This document shows, piece by piece, positions 53,630-62,701 of a stretch of 64,000 nt of DNA. The DNA comes from Maribacter zhoushanensis (lineage in GTDB: Bacteria > Bacteroidota > Bacteroidia > Flavobacteriales > Flavobacteriaceae), in the NCBI RefSeq assembly GCF_029350975.1, contig NZ_JARKMR010000002.1, positions 62,001-126,000 on the forward strand. Reading direction: 5' to 3'. How positions within the stretch are numbered: position 1 is the first letter of the stretch; each line of letters opens with the position of its first letter. The translations under genes were made by a program, and so were the position numbers. The notes below the pieces were generated by a model. That model did no database searches, was not told the origin of the DNA, and saw only the letters and a list, made by a program, of their open reading frames with translations.

Positions 53630-53800
53630 TTCATTATTTTTTGTAATGAAATTAAAAGGGAATCTAGTGAAAATCTAGAGCTGTTCCCGCAACTGTAAGC
53701 TTAGTCTTTGTTATAAAGATGGCTACTATTTCTTCAATACCACTGTTATTAGTTTAATGGGAAGGTGAATAGTAGTACGTAAGTCAGGAGACCTGCCATG
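53630..53800 (+). promoter_or_regulatory. cobalamin (adenosylcobalamin) riboswitch
   Basis: The conserved core blocks are in order: AAAAGGGAA, then TCTAGTGAAAATCTAGA, GCTGTTCCCGCAACTGTAA, CCACTG, TGGGAAGGTGAATAGTA, and the 3' B12 box AAGTCAGGAGACCTGCC (53780-53797). This is the classical class-I cobalamin riboswitch that lowers expression when cofactor is abundant. A hairpin GACTTT/AAAGTC at 53821-53839 just before the receptor start may be the expression platform, acting on ribosome access. End points are approximate. Confidence 0.95.
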
Positions 53801-53848
53801 TTTTTAATATAGATTCGATGGACTTTCGGGTAAAAAGTCGTTGTAGTG

Positions 53849-55675
53849 ATGAAAAAGTTAATTTCAATAGTACTGGTATTTTGTGCTACAATAGGGTATG
53901 CACAACGAGATTCCATTTTAAAGTTGGATGAAGTTGTTGTATCTGATAGTAAAATTAAGCAGTATAATGAGGGGTATAAGGTAACGGTATTACAAGATAG
54001 TGTTATACAACGTACCAACGGACTTCTTACTACGTTACTGGCTTTTAATTCTAACATTTATTTTAAGGAAAATGGATTTGGAATGGTTTCTTCTCCTGCC
54101 TTTCGCGGAACCAATGCCTCGCATACCGCAGTTGTATGGAATGGTATTAATATAAACTCACAGTTAAACGGACAAGTAGATTTTAATACAATAAACCCTT
54201 TTAACTATAACTCAGTAAGTATTCGTAGTGGTGGTGGAAGTGTGCAGTATGGTTCAGGGGCTATAGGAGGTAGTATTCATTTAAATAATGATTTACTATT
54301 TAAAGAACACTTTGATAATCAGGTTTCTATTGGTTATGGAAGTTATGACACAAAAAAAATAAATTTTAATCAAACGTATGGGCGCCGATTAATTTCCTAC
54401 AGTTTAGGGGTTAATTATAATGCATCAGATAATAACTATAAGTATTTAAATACCAACGAAGAGAATAAGAATGGCGAGTTTAATAATCTAAATTTAAATT
54501 GGAATATAGGTTATGTTCTTTCCGAAAATCAAATGTTGAAATTATACCATCAGACTTTTATCGGTGATAGAAATTTGTCGGGAAACTTGGTGGTTTTAGG
54601 TAGAAGTAAGTATATAGATAACCATTACAGAACACAAGTAGAGTGGGGGCGTTTTGGAACCAAAGCGATATCTAAAGTAAAATTAGCCTACTTGCAAGAG
54701 GAATATAAATATTTTGAGAATAAAGATGCAGCTATTTTTTCTTTTGGGAAGGTGTCTAATTTTTTAGCGAGATATTCTCTGGATTATAAGCTTTCCAAAT
54801 TTTTTAGACTTAACTCTTTTCTGGAGTATAATAACTACAAAGGCGCGGGAGATAGTTTTGGAAATCCAAAAAGGGATGATTTTTCTGCAACAGCCCTATT
54901 AAAACATATTATTTCATCTAAAATAGCCTACAATGTGAGTGTTAGGCAAGACTTTTCTTCAGATTTCTCGAGTCCGTTGGTTTTTTCGTTCGATGGTAGT
55001 TATAGTCTTACGGACAGTTATGATATTAAGATAAATGCATCTAAAAATTTTAGGACGCCCACCTTTAATGATTTGTACTGGCAACCTGGTGGAAATTTAG
55101 AGCTTGTTCCTGAAAAATCATACCAGTTAGATTTTGGGAATGTTTTAAAAATTGGCGCTGTTTCTATGCAATATAACGGGTATTATATTTCAACAAAAGA
55201 TATGATTAAATGGTTACCTAATAATGAAGGGTTTTGGTCTCCTATAAATATAGACGATGTGGAAATTTACGGAGCGGAGGCCAAAATAGAAGCAAATTAT
55301 TCTTTAGGTAAAAACCAAGAACTAGGCATTAAGACAAATTATGCCTATACCGTCTCAGAAGATAAGAGTACTAATGAACAGTTAATTTATGTGCCATTCC
55401 ATACGGCAAACGGTTCATTAGAATATAGAATAGCGGACTTAAATTTGTTTTACCAGCATTTGTTTAATGGTTCTGTATCTATTGTTGGAGGTGAATTGAA
55501 AGAATATCAAGTAGCTAATTTTGGTGCGACTTATACAGCAGATATATTGAAAAAAGATTTAAAATATACCATAGGAGTTACTATTAACAATGTGTTTAAT
55601 ACATATTACGAAAACGTAGCATTACGTCCTATGCCCAACAGAAATATACAAACACAATTAATACTAAATTTTTAA
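53849..55675 (+). CDS. btuB: TonB-dependent B12 receptor (BtuB-like)
   Basis: A 608-residue outer-membrane receptor: signal peptide ending IGYAQ, TonB-box-like LKLDEVVVSDSKI, plug domain (AFRGTNASHTAVVWNGININ, SVSIRSGGGSVQYGSGAIGG), and a 22-strand barrel ending TQLILNF with terminal Phe. No CarboxypepD-like N-domain, unlike SusC. It starts at the ATG 53849 (a GTG precedes it in frame). Directly under the cobalamin riboswitch, so cobalamins are the likely substrate. Followed 2 bp later by the BtuG-like gene. Confidence 0.92.
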   Translation: MKKLISIVLVFCATIGYAQRDSILKLDEVVVSDSKIKQYNEGYKVTVLQDSVIQRTNGLLTTLLAFNSNIYFKENGFGMVSSPAFRGTNASHTAVVWNGININSQLNGQVDFNTINPFNYNSVSIRSGGGSVQYGSGAIGGSIHLNNDLLFKEHFDNQVSIGYGSYDTKKINFNQTYGRRLISYSLGVNYNASDNNYKYLNTNEENKNGEFNNLNLNWNIGYVLSENQMLKLYHQTFIGDRNLSGNLVVLGRSKYIDNHYRTQVEWGRFGTKAISKVKLAYLQEEYKYFENKDAAIFSFGKVSNFLARYSLDYKLSKFFRLNSFLEYNNYKGAGDSFGNPKRDDFSATALLKHIISSKIAYNVSVRQDFSSDFSSPLVFSFDGSYSLTDSYDIKINASKNFRTPTFNDLYWQPGGNLELVPEKSYQLDFGNVLKIGAVSMQYNGYYISTKDMIKWLPNNEGFWSPINIDDVEIYGAEAKIEANYSLGKNQELGIKTNYAYTVSEDKSTNEQLIYVPFHTANGSLEYRIADLNLFYQHLFNGSVSIVGGELKEYQVANFGATYTADILKKDLKYTIGVTINNVFNTYYENVALRPMPNRNIQTQLILNF

Positions 55676-55677
55676 AA

Positions 55678-57096
55678 ATGAAATTGAAACACTTTATGTT
55701 AACAGCGGCTTTCGCCTCATTTATACTTACATCTTGTAGTGATGATGATGATATGCCAACACCAGGAACAATAGCGATAGCTACAACAGAAGATAGCTAT
55801 GATGAGGGAGATGGAACAGTAGGAATAACCATAAGTACTACAAGCGTAAATGCTATGGATGTAACCATTAGTTATGAAGTAACAGGAACAGCCACAGAAG
55901 GGGAGGACTATCAATCATTATCAGGCTCTGTAGTTTTACCGGCAGGGGAAACATCAGTACAAGAGAGTTTAATTTTAATTGACGATACAGAGGTAGAATC
56001 TTCTGAAGAGGTAATTTTTACTATCACATCTACTAGTAATGAAGAGGATATTATAGGAGCTAATAGTTCTTTAATAGTAACAATTACGGATAATGATTCT
56101 TACCCATTTGAAAATGGGATATTGGTTTCTCATGAAGGTAATTTTATGCAAGGAAATGCTTCTATTTCTTTTGTTTCAGATGATTTAACGACAGTGGAAA
56201 ATAATATTTTTAAAACTGTAAATGATGCAGATGTATTAGGGGACAATGCACAGAGTATGTCTTTTTATGAAAATAGGGCTTACATAATAATGAATGGTTC
56301 CCAGAAGATAGAAGTTGTAAATCGTTATACTTTTGAATCTGTTGCAACAATTGGAGGACCAAGCGAGACAGATTTTTTAAACCCTCGTTATATGGCCATA
56401 GCTAACGGCAAAGGATATGTTACAAATTGGGGAGACGGTTCTAATCCTGATGATGATTATGTTGCCGTGATCGACCTAGAAACAAATACGGTTGAATCTA
56501 CTATTTCAGTAGCGGAAGGGCCAGAGAAAATTATAGCGAAGGATAATACCATTTATGTCGCGCTCCAAGGTGGGTTCAATCAAAATAACGGGGTTACTGT
56601 AATTGATGCTACTACGAATACGGTTACTACGACCATAACAGTTGGAGATCGCCCTAATTCAATGCAATTAGATGCTAGTGGAAATCTTTGGGTATTATCA
56701 AGTGGAAATCCATCTTGGACCGGAAATGAGACTGCCGGACAAATAGATAATATTAATACTACGGATAATACAGTTACAACAACCATAAATTATGCGGTTA
56801 CAGAACATCCAGGTAATTTAGAAATTGATGGAGCTACTCTTTATTATTACTTTGGTGGTTCTGTTTATGCTATGGATACTACAGCAAATGTATTGCCTAC
56901 AACAGCAGAAATTGAAGGTCTTAGTTTTTATGATATGGCTGTAATTGATGGTAAGCTTTATGGGGTAGATGCCAAAGATTTTGTCAGTAATGGTTCTTTG
57001 GAAGTTTATGATTTATCCGATAATACCTTATTGGCTTCTAAAACAGTTTCTATTATTCCAGGAGGTATATATTTAAATGAAACGGCAGCAAGATAA
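55678..57096 (+). CDS. btuG: BtuG-like beta-propeller surface lipoprotein with Calx-beta domain
   Basis: A 472-residue lipoprotein: lipobox ILTSC followed by SDDDD, the surface-export signal type S-(D/E)3 known from Flavobacterium. Residues about 30-140 form a Calx-beta-like domain (DEGDGTVGITISTTSVNAMD, TATEGEDYQSLSGSVVLPAG, VIFTIT). Residues about 145-470 form a YncE/DUF5074-type seven-blade propeller (VVNRYTFESVATIGG, VAVIDLETNTVESTISV, VIDATTNTVTTTITVGDRPN). In Bacteroides BtuG is such a propeller that caps BtuB and binds B12 very tightly; position next to a riboswitch-controlled btuB supports the same role. The Calx-beta part is an addition I do not recall from BtuG. Confidence 0.8.
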   Translation: MKLKHFMLTAAFASFILTSCSDDDDMPTPGTIAIATTEDSYDEGDGTVGITISTTSVNAMDVTISYEVTGTATEGEDYQSLSGSVVLPAGETSVQESLILIDDTEVESSEEVIFTITSTSNEEDIIGANSSLIVTITDNDSYPFENGILVSHEGNFMQGNASISFVSDDLTTVENNIFKTVNDADVLGDNAQSMSFYENRAYIIMNGSQKIEVVNRYTFESVATIGGPSETDFLNPRYMAIANGKGYVTNWGDGSNPDDDYVAVIDLETNTVESTISVAEGPEKIIAKDNTIYVALQGGFNQNNGVTVIDATTNTVTTTITVGDRPNSMQLDASGNLWVLSSGNPSWTGNETAGQIDNINTTDNTVTTTINYAVTEHPGNLEIDGATLYYYFGGSVYAMDTTANVLPTTAEIEGLSFYDMAVIDGKLYGVDAKDFVSNGSLEVYDLSDNTLLASKTVSIIPGGIYLNETAAR

Positions 57097-57161
57097 AATC
57101 TGATTAAAACATACAATTTTCAATAGTCTAAATAACAGATTATTGTAAAATATAATAATTA

Positions 57162-57200
57162 AAAAAGCTGGACAATGTTAAATTGTCCAGCTTTTTGTTT
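57162..57200. terminator. terminator of btuB-btuG
   Basis: AAAAAGCTGGACAAT (57162-57176) and ATTGTCCAGCTTTTT (57182-57196), perfect 15-bp stem, 5-nt loop, T-run on the right and A-run on the left. Confidence 0.92.
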
Positions 57201-57284
57201 GAATCGTTTTATGGCTTTAAGAAAACTTATTTTGATAAGTACAATATTGTAGCCTTCTTTCTAAATAATGAATTTAGTTTCAAT

Positions 57285-58754
57285 TTAAAACTCTAAGTCA
57301 TACACGGTATCATCTACCATTTTATCGCTCATAAGGCTATTTTCTTTAGAGCTACTCAAAATATTGATAGGGTAATGAACTGTAAAATCACGTTTACCTG
57401 TAGCACCTGTAATTACTTCAATTGCTTTTGCTAATAAAGGCTCGTTTTCTTCTCCTAAAATACCAAGGTTGCTATAATCTTCTTTTAGCTCATAATCTGG
57501 CTGTAGACCGCTTGTAAAGTCAAAGAAACCATCGGCATTTTCATTTCTACCTATTAGGGGTTGAATTGCCCATTGATTATCAGGATTAATATTGTTAACT
57601 CTTGATGGTGTATACAAATAAGAATTATCACGATCATCAACTAGGGTAGTGGAGAATTCATTTTTACCTCTTGTAACATCTCCTATTTGAATCACATCCA
57701 TGTAAGGTTCTAAACTATTGATCAACAATTCACTTGCAGAAGCTGAACTAGCGGAAGTAATTACGTATAGTTTTGTTAAGCCTAATGAGTTTATAGTTTC
57801 TCCGTTTACCTTATCTGCAAAATAGACCTCTAACTGGCTATCGTTAAACTGCTCTTGAAGTTTATCATTATATCTTTTTCTCAAAAACAAGTCAGACGTG
57901 TTGGTACCGTAAATCATGCTGGCCAATAGACGTGTAGTATTTACTGATCCACCTGGGTTATAGCGTAGGTCCATTACCAAATTAGTAATGCCTGCAGATT
58001 TTAAATCTTTAACAGCAGCATAAAGGTCGTCATCATACTCATTAGTAAATTGATTGTATAGGATATACCCAATGTTCTCACCACCAATTGTAAATGACTT
58101 AGAAAGTAAAACAGGATTTTCAGCTAAACCTTCTTCTTTGGTAAGCGTAATTTCTACATCATTAGGTGTAAAGCTACCATTATTAAAATCTGCCATATTT
58201 AAGGTGTAGGTATCATTTTCTCCAAAAAGTAAATTAATATAATTGGATGTAGTCAGTGTTTGTCCGTCAACGCCGGTAAAAAGGTCTCCACGTTGAATAT
58301 CAACCGTTGCAGCATTTGAGTTTGGTATAATATAACGAACAAAACCAAAAATATCTTCACTATCTTGAAACTGAACAAGCCCAAATTCTAATCCATTACT
58401 TTTTGAAATACCAGCTAATGAATTGGTTAGTTCACGGTAATCTTCGTTGTAGAAACTGAATCTATCTTGAGTATACTGTAGTTTGTTTTCAAAGAAAGCA
58501 GCAGGGTCATCTTCAGAATCCAAAAAAGCGGTATATTCAGCTTTACCTTCATCAGTATTTTCAAAACGGTCATCTGCCAAATCATCGACACTTGCTTGCC
58601 AGAAATACCAAAAGTTCATGGCTTTCCACATAAAGTCTTGGACTTCAACATCTGCGGAACCATCTGGGTCTACCGTATTAGGCAAAGTTAAATCATCATC
58701 TTTAGAGCACGAGAATGCTATTGCAGCAACAAATAATATAAATATCTTCTTCAT
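57285..58754 (-). CDS. S41 family protease lipoprotein (copy 1)
   Basis: A 489-residue lipoprotein (AFSC, then SKDDD) with N-terminal helical domain (FMWKAMNFWYFWQASVDDLA), a PDZ-like domain (IQRGDLFTGVDGQTLTTSNY) and the S41/tail-specific protease domain: KDLKSAGITNLVMDLRYNPG, nucleophile region YVITSASSASASELLINSLE, general-base Lys in IGDVTRGKNEF. The Ser/Lys dyad is intact. Homologous along its whole length to the gene upstream (27-bp gap), so a tandem duplication. Likely outer-surface protease; substrate unknown. Confidence 0.88.
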   Translation of the reverse strand: MKKIFILFVAAIAFSCSKDDDLTLPNTVDPDGSADVEVQDFMWKAMNFWYFWQASVDDLADDRFENTDEGKAEYTAFLDSEDDPAAFFENKLQYTQDRFSFYNEDYRELTNSLAGISKSNGLEFGLVQFQDSEDIFGFVRYIIPNSNAATVDIQRGDLFTGVDGQTLTTSNYINLLFGENDTYTLNMADFNNGSFTPNDVEITLTKEEGLAENPVLLSKSFTIGGENIGYILYNQFTNEYDDDLYAAVKDLKSAGITNLVMDLRYNPGGSVNTTRLLASMIYGTNTSDLFLRKRYNDKLQEQFNDSQLEVYFADKVNGETINSLGLTKLYVITSASSASASELLINSLEPYMDVIQIGDVTRGKNEFSTTLVDDRDNSYLYTPSRVNNINPDNQWAIQPLIGRNENADGFFDFTSGLQPDYELKEDYSNLGILGEENEPLLAKAIEVITGATGKRDFTVHYPINILSSSKENSLMSDKMVDDTVYDLEF

Positions 58755-58781
58755 AGTTAGGGAAACTGAAATGTTTTCAAT

Positions 58782-60296
58782 TTATTCTTTATCAGCTACA
58801 GGAATTTTGGTAACGGGAACACAATTGTTTAACAGTAACGTAGTGTTTCTTGGGTTAAAGAGTTTAGAGCTTGAAACTACATTTGCTGGTATTACCACAT
58901 CAAAGTTACTTTTTCCGCTAACTGCATTTATCTCTTGAATTGCCCTAGCAAGTAATGGTTCGTTAGCGTTACCCAGCACGCCTAAATTGGTTATATCTTC
59001 TGAAAGTTCAATATCTGGTATAAGACCATCTACATAATCAGAGAAACCAGCACTATTTTCAACTTGACTAATAATAGGTTGTAATCCCCATTGAACATTA
59101 GAGTTAATATTATCCACTCGCTCAGGGTCGTAAACATTTCCACCTTCTGGATCATCAACAAATAATACTGAACCTTGATTTTTACCAACAGTAGTGCCGC
59201 CAATGTGAATTACATTCATGTAAGGCTCTAAACCAACCATAACCAATTCGCTTGCAGAAGCAGAGCTTTCTGTAGCTATAATATAAACTGTACTAAGGTT
59301 TAAGGTGTTTAGGGGAGCATCAGAGTTTCCATCGAAAGTCCCTGTGGTACTAACAAAATAATTCTCTGTGGAACTAGCTTCGAACTGTGCCTGTAACTTT
59401 GCATTGTAAACTGTTTTGTATAGTAGGTCTGAAGTGTTTGTCCCTTTTATTAAACTTGCCAAAACAGCAGCTGTTGAACCTCTGCCACCAGGGTTATATC
59501 TTAAATCTAATACCATTTCATTTACACCTTGCGATAAAAAGTCGGCGAAAATAGCGTTCATGGCGTCTTCAGAGCCAGATACAAATTGATTATACATTAA
59601 ATAACCAATTTTTTTATCACCAGAAGTTATTACATTACTTACATGAATAGGGTTTTCAACCAAGCCTTCAGTTTTTGTCAAAGTAACTTTTTTATCACTT
59701 GGGCTAATACCTCCATTAACAATATCAGCCATATTCAATGCATAGGTGTCATTTTCACCAAAAAGTAATTCAATATAATTATCAACTGTTATTGTTTGTC
59801 CGTCAACACCAATGAACAAATCGCCTCTTTTTATATCTTGATTAGATGCATCAGAATCTTTAACAATATATTCCACAAAGCCAAATAAATCATCGGTACC
59901 ACTTATACGTCCCAAACCAAATTGTAATCCGTTACTTTTAGATACACCTGCAGAGTTATTTACTAATTCGGTATAATCATCGCTATAAAAGGTAAATCGG
60001 TCTTCAGAAAATAATAGTTTATTCTCTAAAAAAGCCTCGGGATCTTCATTTTCTGCTAGATATTCTTCATAAGCTGTTTGTGTATCAAAACGGTCATCTG
60101 CCAAATCTGGCACATCACCTTGCCAGAAATAATATAGATTTAAAGTCTGCCAAAAAAAGTTTTGGACCTCAATGTCAACTTCTGCGACTTCCTCTTCGGG
60201 GGTTTCAACTTCTTCTTCAATAATAGTATCATCATCGTTATTACAAGAGGTAACAACAAATCCTAAACAAAGAAGGGACAAGAAAAATTTTTTCAT
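58782..60296 (-). CDS. S41 family protease lipoprotein (copy 2)
   Basis: A 504-residue paralogue of the preceding gene, same domain order: lipobox VTSC with NNDDD, helical domain FFWQTLNLYYFWQGDVPDLA, PDZ-like IKRGDLFIGVDGQTITVDNY, protease core MVLDLRYNPGGRGSTAAVLA, YIIATESSASASELVMVGLE, GGTTVGKNQGS. An acidic linker (IEEEVETPEEEVAEVDIE) follows the lipid anchor. The frame opens at 60344, but the ATG at 60296 gives a proper signal peptide. The two copies differ enough to indicate an old duplication. Confidence 0.88.
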   Translation of the reverse strand: MKKFFLSLLCLGFVVTSCNNDDDTIIEEEVETPEEEVAEVDIEVQNFFWQTLNLYYFWQGDVPDLADDRFDTQTAYEEYLAENEDPEAFLENKLLFSEDRFTFYSDDYTELVNNSAGVSKSNGLQFGLGRISGTDDLFGFVEYIVKDSDASNQDIKRGDLFIGVDGQTITVDNYIELLFGENDTYALNMADIVNGGISPSDKKVTLTKTEGLVENPIHVSNVITSGDKKIGYLMYNQFVSGSEDAMNAIFADFLSQGVNEMVLDLRYNPGGRGSTAAVLASLIKGTNTSDLLYKTVYNAKLQAQFEASSTENYFVSTTGTFDGNSDAPLNTLNLSTVYIIATESSASASELVMVGLEPYMNVIHIGGTTVGKNQGSVLFVDDPEGGNVYDPERVDNINSNVQWGLQPIISQVENSAGFSDYVDGLIPDIELSEDITNLGVLGNANEPLLARAIQEINAVSGKSNFDVVIPANVVSSSKLFNPRNTTLLLNNCVPVTKIPVADKE

Positions 60297-60508
60297 AGCT
60301 TTTTTTAATTTTAATAATGAATATACAAATATTAGAACATTCATCTTTGTACCGAAAACAAACGTTTAAGTAAGTACGTATATAATTAGTATAAGGATGT
60401 TAAATTTACTTACAAGTCAATTAAATAAAAATTAATTGTAACAAAAATCGTTCACTATCGTCTTCTTTTTGTAAACCGTTAAGAAAGTTTACGAACAGCC
60501 AAACCAAA

Positions 60509-61018
60509 ATGAAACAAGCGGAGTTTTTAAATACTGTACTACCATTTAAGGATAAATTATTCCGTATGGCCAAAAGATTATTGGTTTCAACGGAAGAAGC
60601 CGAAGATGCAACACAAGAGATTTTAATTAAGTTGTGGTCCAAGAAAAATAAAATGGAGAGCTATAACAATGTAGAAGCATTTGCCATGACGATGACCAAG
60701 AATTTTTGTCTGGATAGGTTGAAGTCCAAGCAAGCCGGGAATTTAAAATTGGTACATACGAATTATACGGATACAAACACATCTTTACAAGGTCAGTTAG
60801 AAGCTAAAGATAGCATCAACTGGGTAGAGAAAATAATGGCAGAATTACCAGAGCAACAAAAAATGGTATTACAATTGCGAGATGTAGAACAGTATGAATA
60901 TGATGAAATAGAAAAATTGTTGGGTATGAAACCAACGGCCATACGGGTAGCTTTATCAAGAGCTAGAAAAACCGTTAGGGAAAAATTAATGGAAAAGCAT
61001 AATTATGGAATTGCATAA
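60509..61018 (+). CDS. ECF RNA polymerase sigma factor
   Basis: A 169-residue ECF sigma factor. Region 2: RLLVSTEEAEDATQEILIKL and FAMTMTKNFCLDRLKSKQ; region 4: MAELPEQQKMVLQLRDVEQY and HTH YDEIEKLLGMKPTAIRVALS. It overlaps the next gene by 14 bp. First gene of a five-gene unit with an anti-sigma-like protein and three DUF4252 proteins. Confidence 0.93.
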   Translation: MKQAEFLNTVLPFKDKLFRMAKRLLVSTEEAEDATQEILIKLWSKKNKMESYNNVEAFAMTMTKNFCLDRLKSKQAGNLKLVHTNYTDTNTSLQGQLEAKDSINWVEKIMAELPEQQKMVLQLRDVEQYEYDEIEKLLGMKPTAIRVALSRARKTVREKLMEKHNYGIA

Positions 61019-61442
61019 CATAGATAAATTAATAGAAAAATATTTTGAAGCAACTACAACGGTTGCAGAAGAAGAAACGCTTAGAACGTATTTTTCAGGG
61101 GATGACATTGCTCCTCATTTAGAACAGCATGCGCCCTTGTTTAATTACTTTACACAAGCAAAAGAAGAACGCTTTACAAAGCAGGTACCAATAAAACCTA
61201 GAAAAAATTATTTGAAATGGGTGTCCGTTGCTGCAATAGCAGTCTTTATGGTGGGTTTATATTTTTATCAACCTACACCGGCTCCGGTTACTTTAGCAGA
61301 TGAGTATACACCAGAGGAGATAGCATCTGCAAAAGAGGCATTAGCCTTATTAGCAATGAATTTCAATAAAGGTACAGAGCAATTAAACCATTTAGAGGAA
61401 TTTGAAAAAACAACGAATAAATTTTTAACGAAAAATAATTAA
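61005..61442 (+). CDS. anti-sigma-like single-pass membrane protein
   Basis: A 145-residue protein with a short helical N-terminus (LIEKYFEATTTVAEEETLRT, a form usual in Bacteroidota anti-sigma-related proteins), a basic stretch KPRKNYLKW, one transmembrane helix (VSVAAIAVFMVGLYFY) and a short outer tail. No zinc motif. Position after and overlapping the sigma gene suggests control of it; not shown by sequence. Confidence 0.72.
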   Translation: MELHNIDKLIEKYFEATTTVAEEETLRTYFSGDDIAPHLEQHAPLFNYFTQAKEERFTKQVPIKPRKNYLKWVSVAAIAVFMVGLYFYQPTPAPVTLADEYTPEEIASAKEALALLAMNFNKGTEQLNHLEEFEKTTNKFLTKNN

Positions 61443-61443
61443 A

Positions 61444-61998
61444 ATGAAAAAGATATTAGTATTGGCACTTTTGGTGTTAGCCCCTGTAATCACTAATGCT
61501 CAAGATATATTTGAGAAATATGAGGATAATGATAAGGTGACGTTTGTTGCCATGCAGCCAAAAATGTTTCAAATGTTGGGTAAAATGAGCGTAAGTTCAG
61601 ATGATCCAGAAGCAAAAGAATTTTTTGAGCTCGTGAACTCTATTACCAGTTTTAAAGTGATAACTACTGAAGATGCCGCAATATCTAAAGATGTAGATGG
61701 TTGGGTAACGAACAGACTAAAAAGCTCGTCGTTCGAAGAACTAATGAGGGTTCGTGACGGCAGTTCTAATGTAAAGTTTTACGTCAAAGAAGGTAAGGAT
61801 AGTGACCATGTAAAAGAACTTTTAATGTTCGTAACCGGATTAAAGGATATGGACATAGATGTTAATGGAAAAAAATTAGAAACCGTCTTGTTGTCCCTGA
61901 CCGGAGATATCAATTTAAGGTCTGTATCTAAGTTAACCGATAAAATGGATTTACCAGGTGGTGATCAATTAGGTAAAGCGGCACAAAAGGAAAACTAA
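61444..61998 (+). CDS. DUF4252 secreted protein (copy 1)
   Basis: A 184-residue protein with a signal peptide (LALLVLAPVITNAQ) and DUF4252: IFEKYEDNDKVTFVAMQPKM, SFEELMRVRDGSSNVKFYVK, HVKELLMFVTGLKDMDIDVN and LETVLLSLTGDINLRSVS. Clear paralogue of the next gene. Starts 1 bp after the anti-sigma-like stop, so it is co-expressed. Function unknown; probably periplasmic. Confidence 0.82.
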   Translation: MKKILVLALLVLAPVITNAQDIFEKYEDNDKVTFVAMQPKMFQMLGKMSVSSDDPEAKEFFELVNSITSFKVITTEDAAISKDVDGWVTNRLKSSSFEELMRVRDGSSNVKFYVKEGKDSDHVKELLMFVTGLKDMDIDVNGKKLETVLLSLTGDINLRSVSKLTDKMDLPGGDQLGKAAQKEN

Positions 61999-62004
61999 AT
62001 ATAT

Positions 62005-62030
62005 AAGTGTCGATTTTAATTTCGACACTT
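62005..62030 (+). other. hairpin between DUF4252 genes
   Basis: AAGTGTCGA (62005-62013) / TCGACACTT (62022-62030), 8-nt loop. The plus strand continues with A, not T, so it is not a standard terminator; it may protect mRNA ends or weaken read-through. Confidence 0.4.
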
Positions 62031-62098
62031 AAAAAAATAATTATTAATTCATCAATCGCCAAAACCTTAATTAGGTAGCGGCACTAAAATCAACAATC

Positions 62099-62641
62099 AT
62101 GAGAAAAGTAGCAGTAGTAATTTTAATGGCAATTTTACCCGCATTGGGTTTTTCACAATCTGTATTCGATAAATATGAAGATATGGATAACGTGGGGTCT
62201 GTAATCGTAAACAAAAGTATGATCGACCTTGTTTCTAAATTTGGCGGAATGAGTGACGATGCTGAGGCGCAAGAATTCATAGAAGTAGCCAGCGGATTAC
62301 GAAACGTAAAGGTCTTTATGACCGAAGATTCATCAGTTTCTGCAGATATGTCTTCAACAGTTAAGAAATACCTTAAGTCTTCTAAATTAGAGGAATTAAT
62401 GCGTGTAAAAGATGAAGATGTCAATGTAAAATTTTATGTAAAAGATGGTAAAAAGAAGGATCATGTATCAGAATTACTAATGTTTGTTAGTGGTTTGGAA
62501 AATGTAGAAGTAGGGCATAACGGAAGAAAGCTGGAAACAGTTTTAGTAAGTCTTACCGGTGATATCGATTTAAATAAAATTGGAACATTGACTAGTAAAA
62601 TGGATTTGCCTAAAGATTTGAACAAGGCATCAGGAAAGTAA
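62099..62641 (+). CDS. DUF4252 secreted protein (copy 2)
   Basis: A 180-residue paralogue of the previous protein: signal peptide ending GFSQ, VFDKYEDMDNVGSVIVNKSM, KLEELMRVKDEDVNVKFYVK, DHVSELLMFVSGLENVEVGH and LETVLVSLTGDIDLNKIG. The 100-bp spacer to copy 1 holds a hairpin and a GC-richer block but no clear promoter. A terminator follows. Confidence 0.82.
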   Translation: MRKVAVVILMAILPALGFSQSVFDKYEDMDNVGSVIVNKSMIDLVSKFGGMSDDAEAQEFIEVASGLRNVKVFMTEDSSVSADMSSTVKKYLKSSKLEELMRVKDEDVNVKFYVKDGKKKDHVSELLMFVSGLENVEVGHNGRKLETVLVSLTGDIDLNKIGTLTSKMDLPKDLNKASGK

Positions 62642-62652
62642 TAATGATATAT

Positions 62653-62690
62653 AAAGGTCTCCTTTAATTAGGAGACCTTTTTCTAATTTT
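62653..62690 (+). terminator. terminator after second DUF4252 gene
   Basis: AAAGGTCTCCT (62653-62663) / AGGAGACCTTT (62670-62680), 6-nt loop, then TTCTAATTTT. Confidence 0.85.
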
Positions 62691-62701
62691 AAAAACATAG
62701 T

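Noticed and set aside
58483-58938. 151-codon plus-strand frame across the S41 pair junction
   Set aside because: Opposite two real genes and their 27-bp spacer; low-complexity Ser-rich product.
62005-62030. Hairpin considered as a terminator after the first DUF4252 gene
   Set aside because: The plus strand continues with A residues, not T, so the U-run needed for intrinsic termination is missing; listed as a hairpin only.
62071-62424. 117-codon minus-strand frame at the DUF4252 gene
   Set aside because: Shadow of the second DUF4252 coding region, which has a signal peptide and paralogues.
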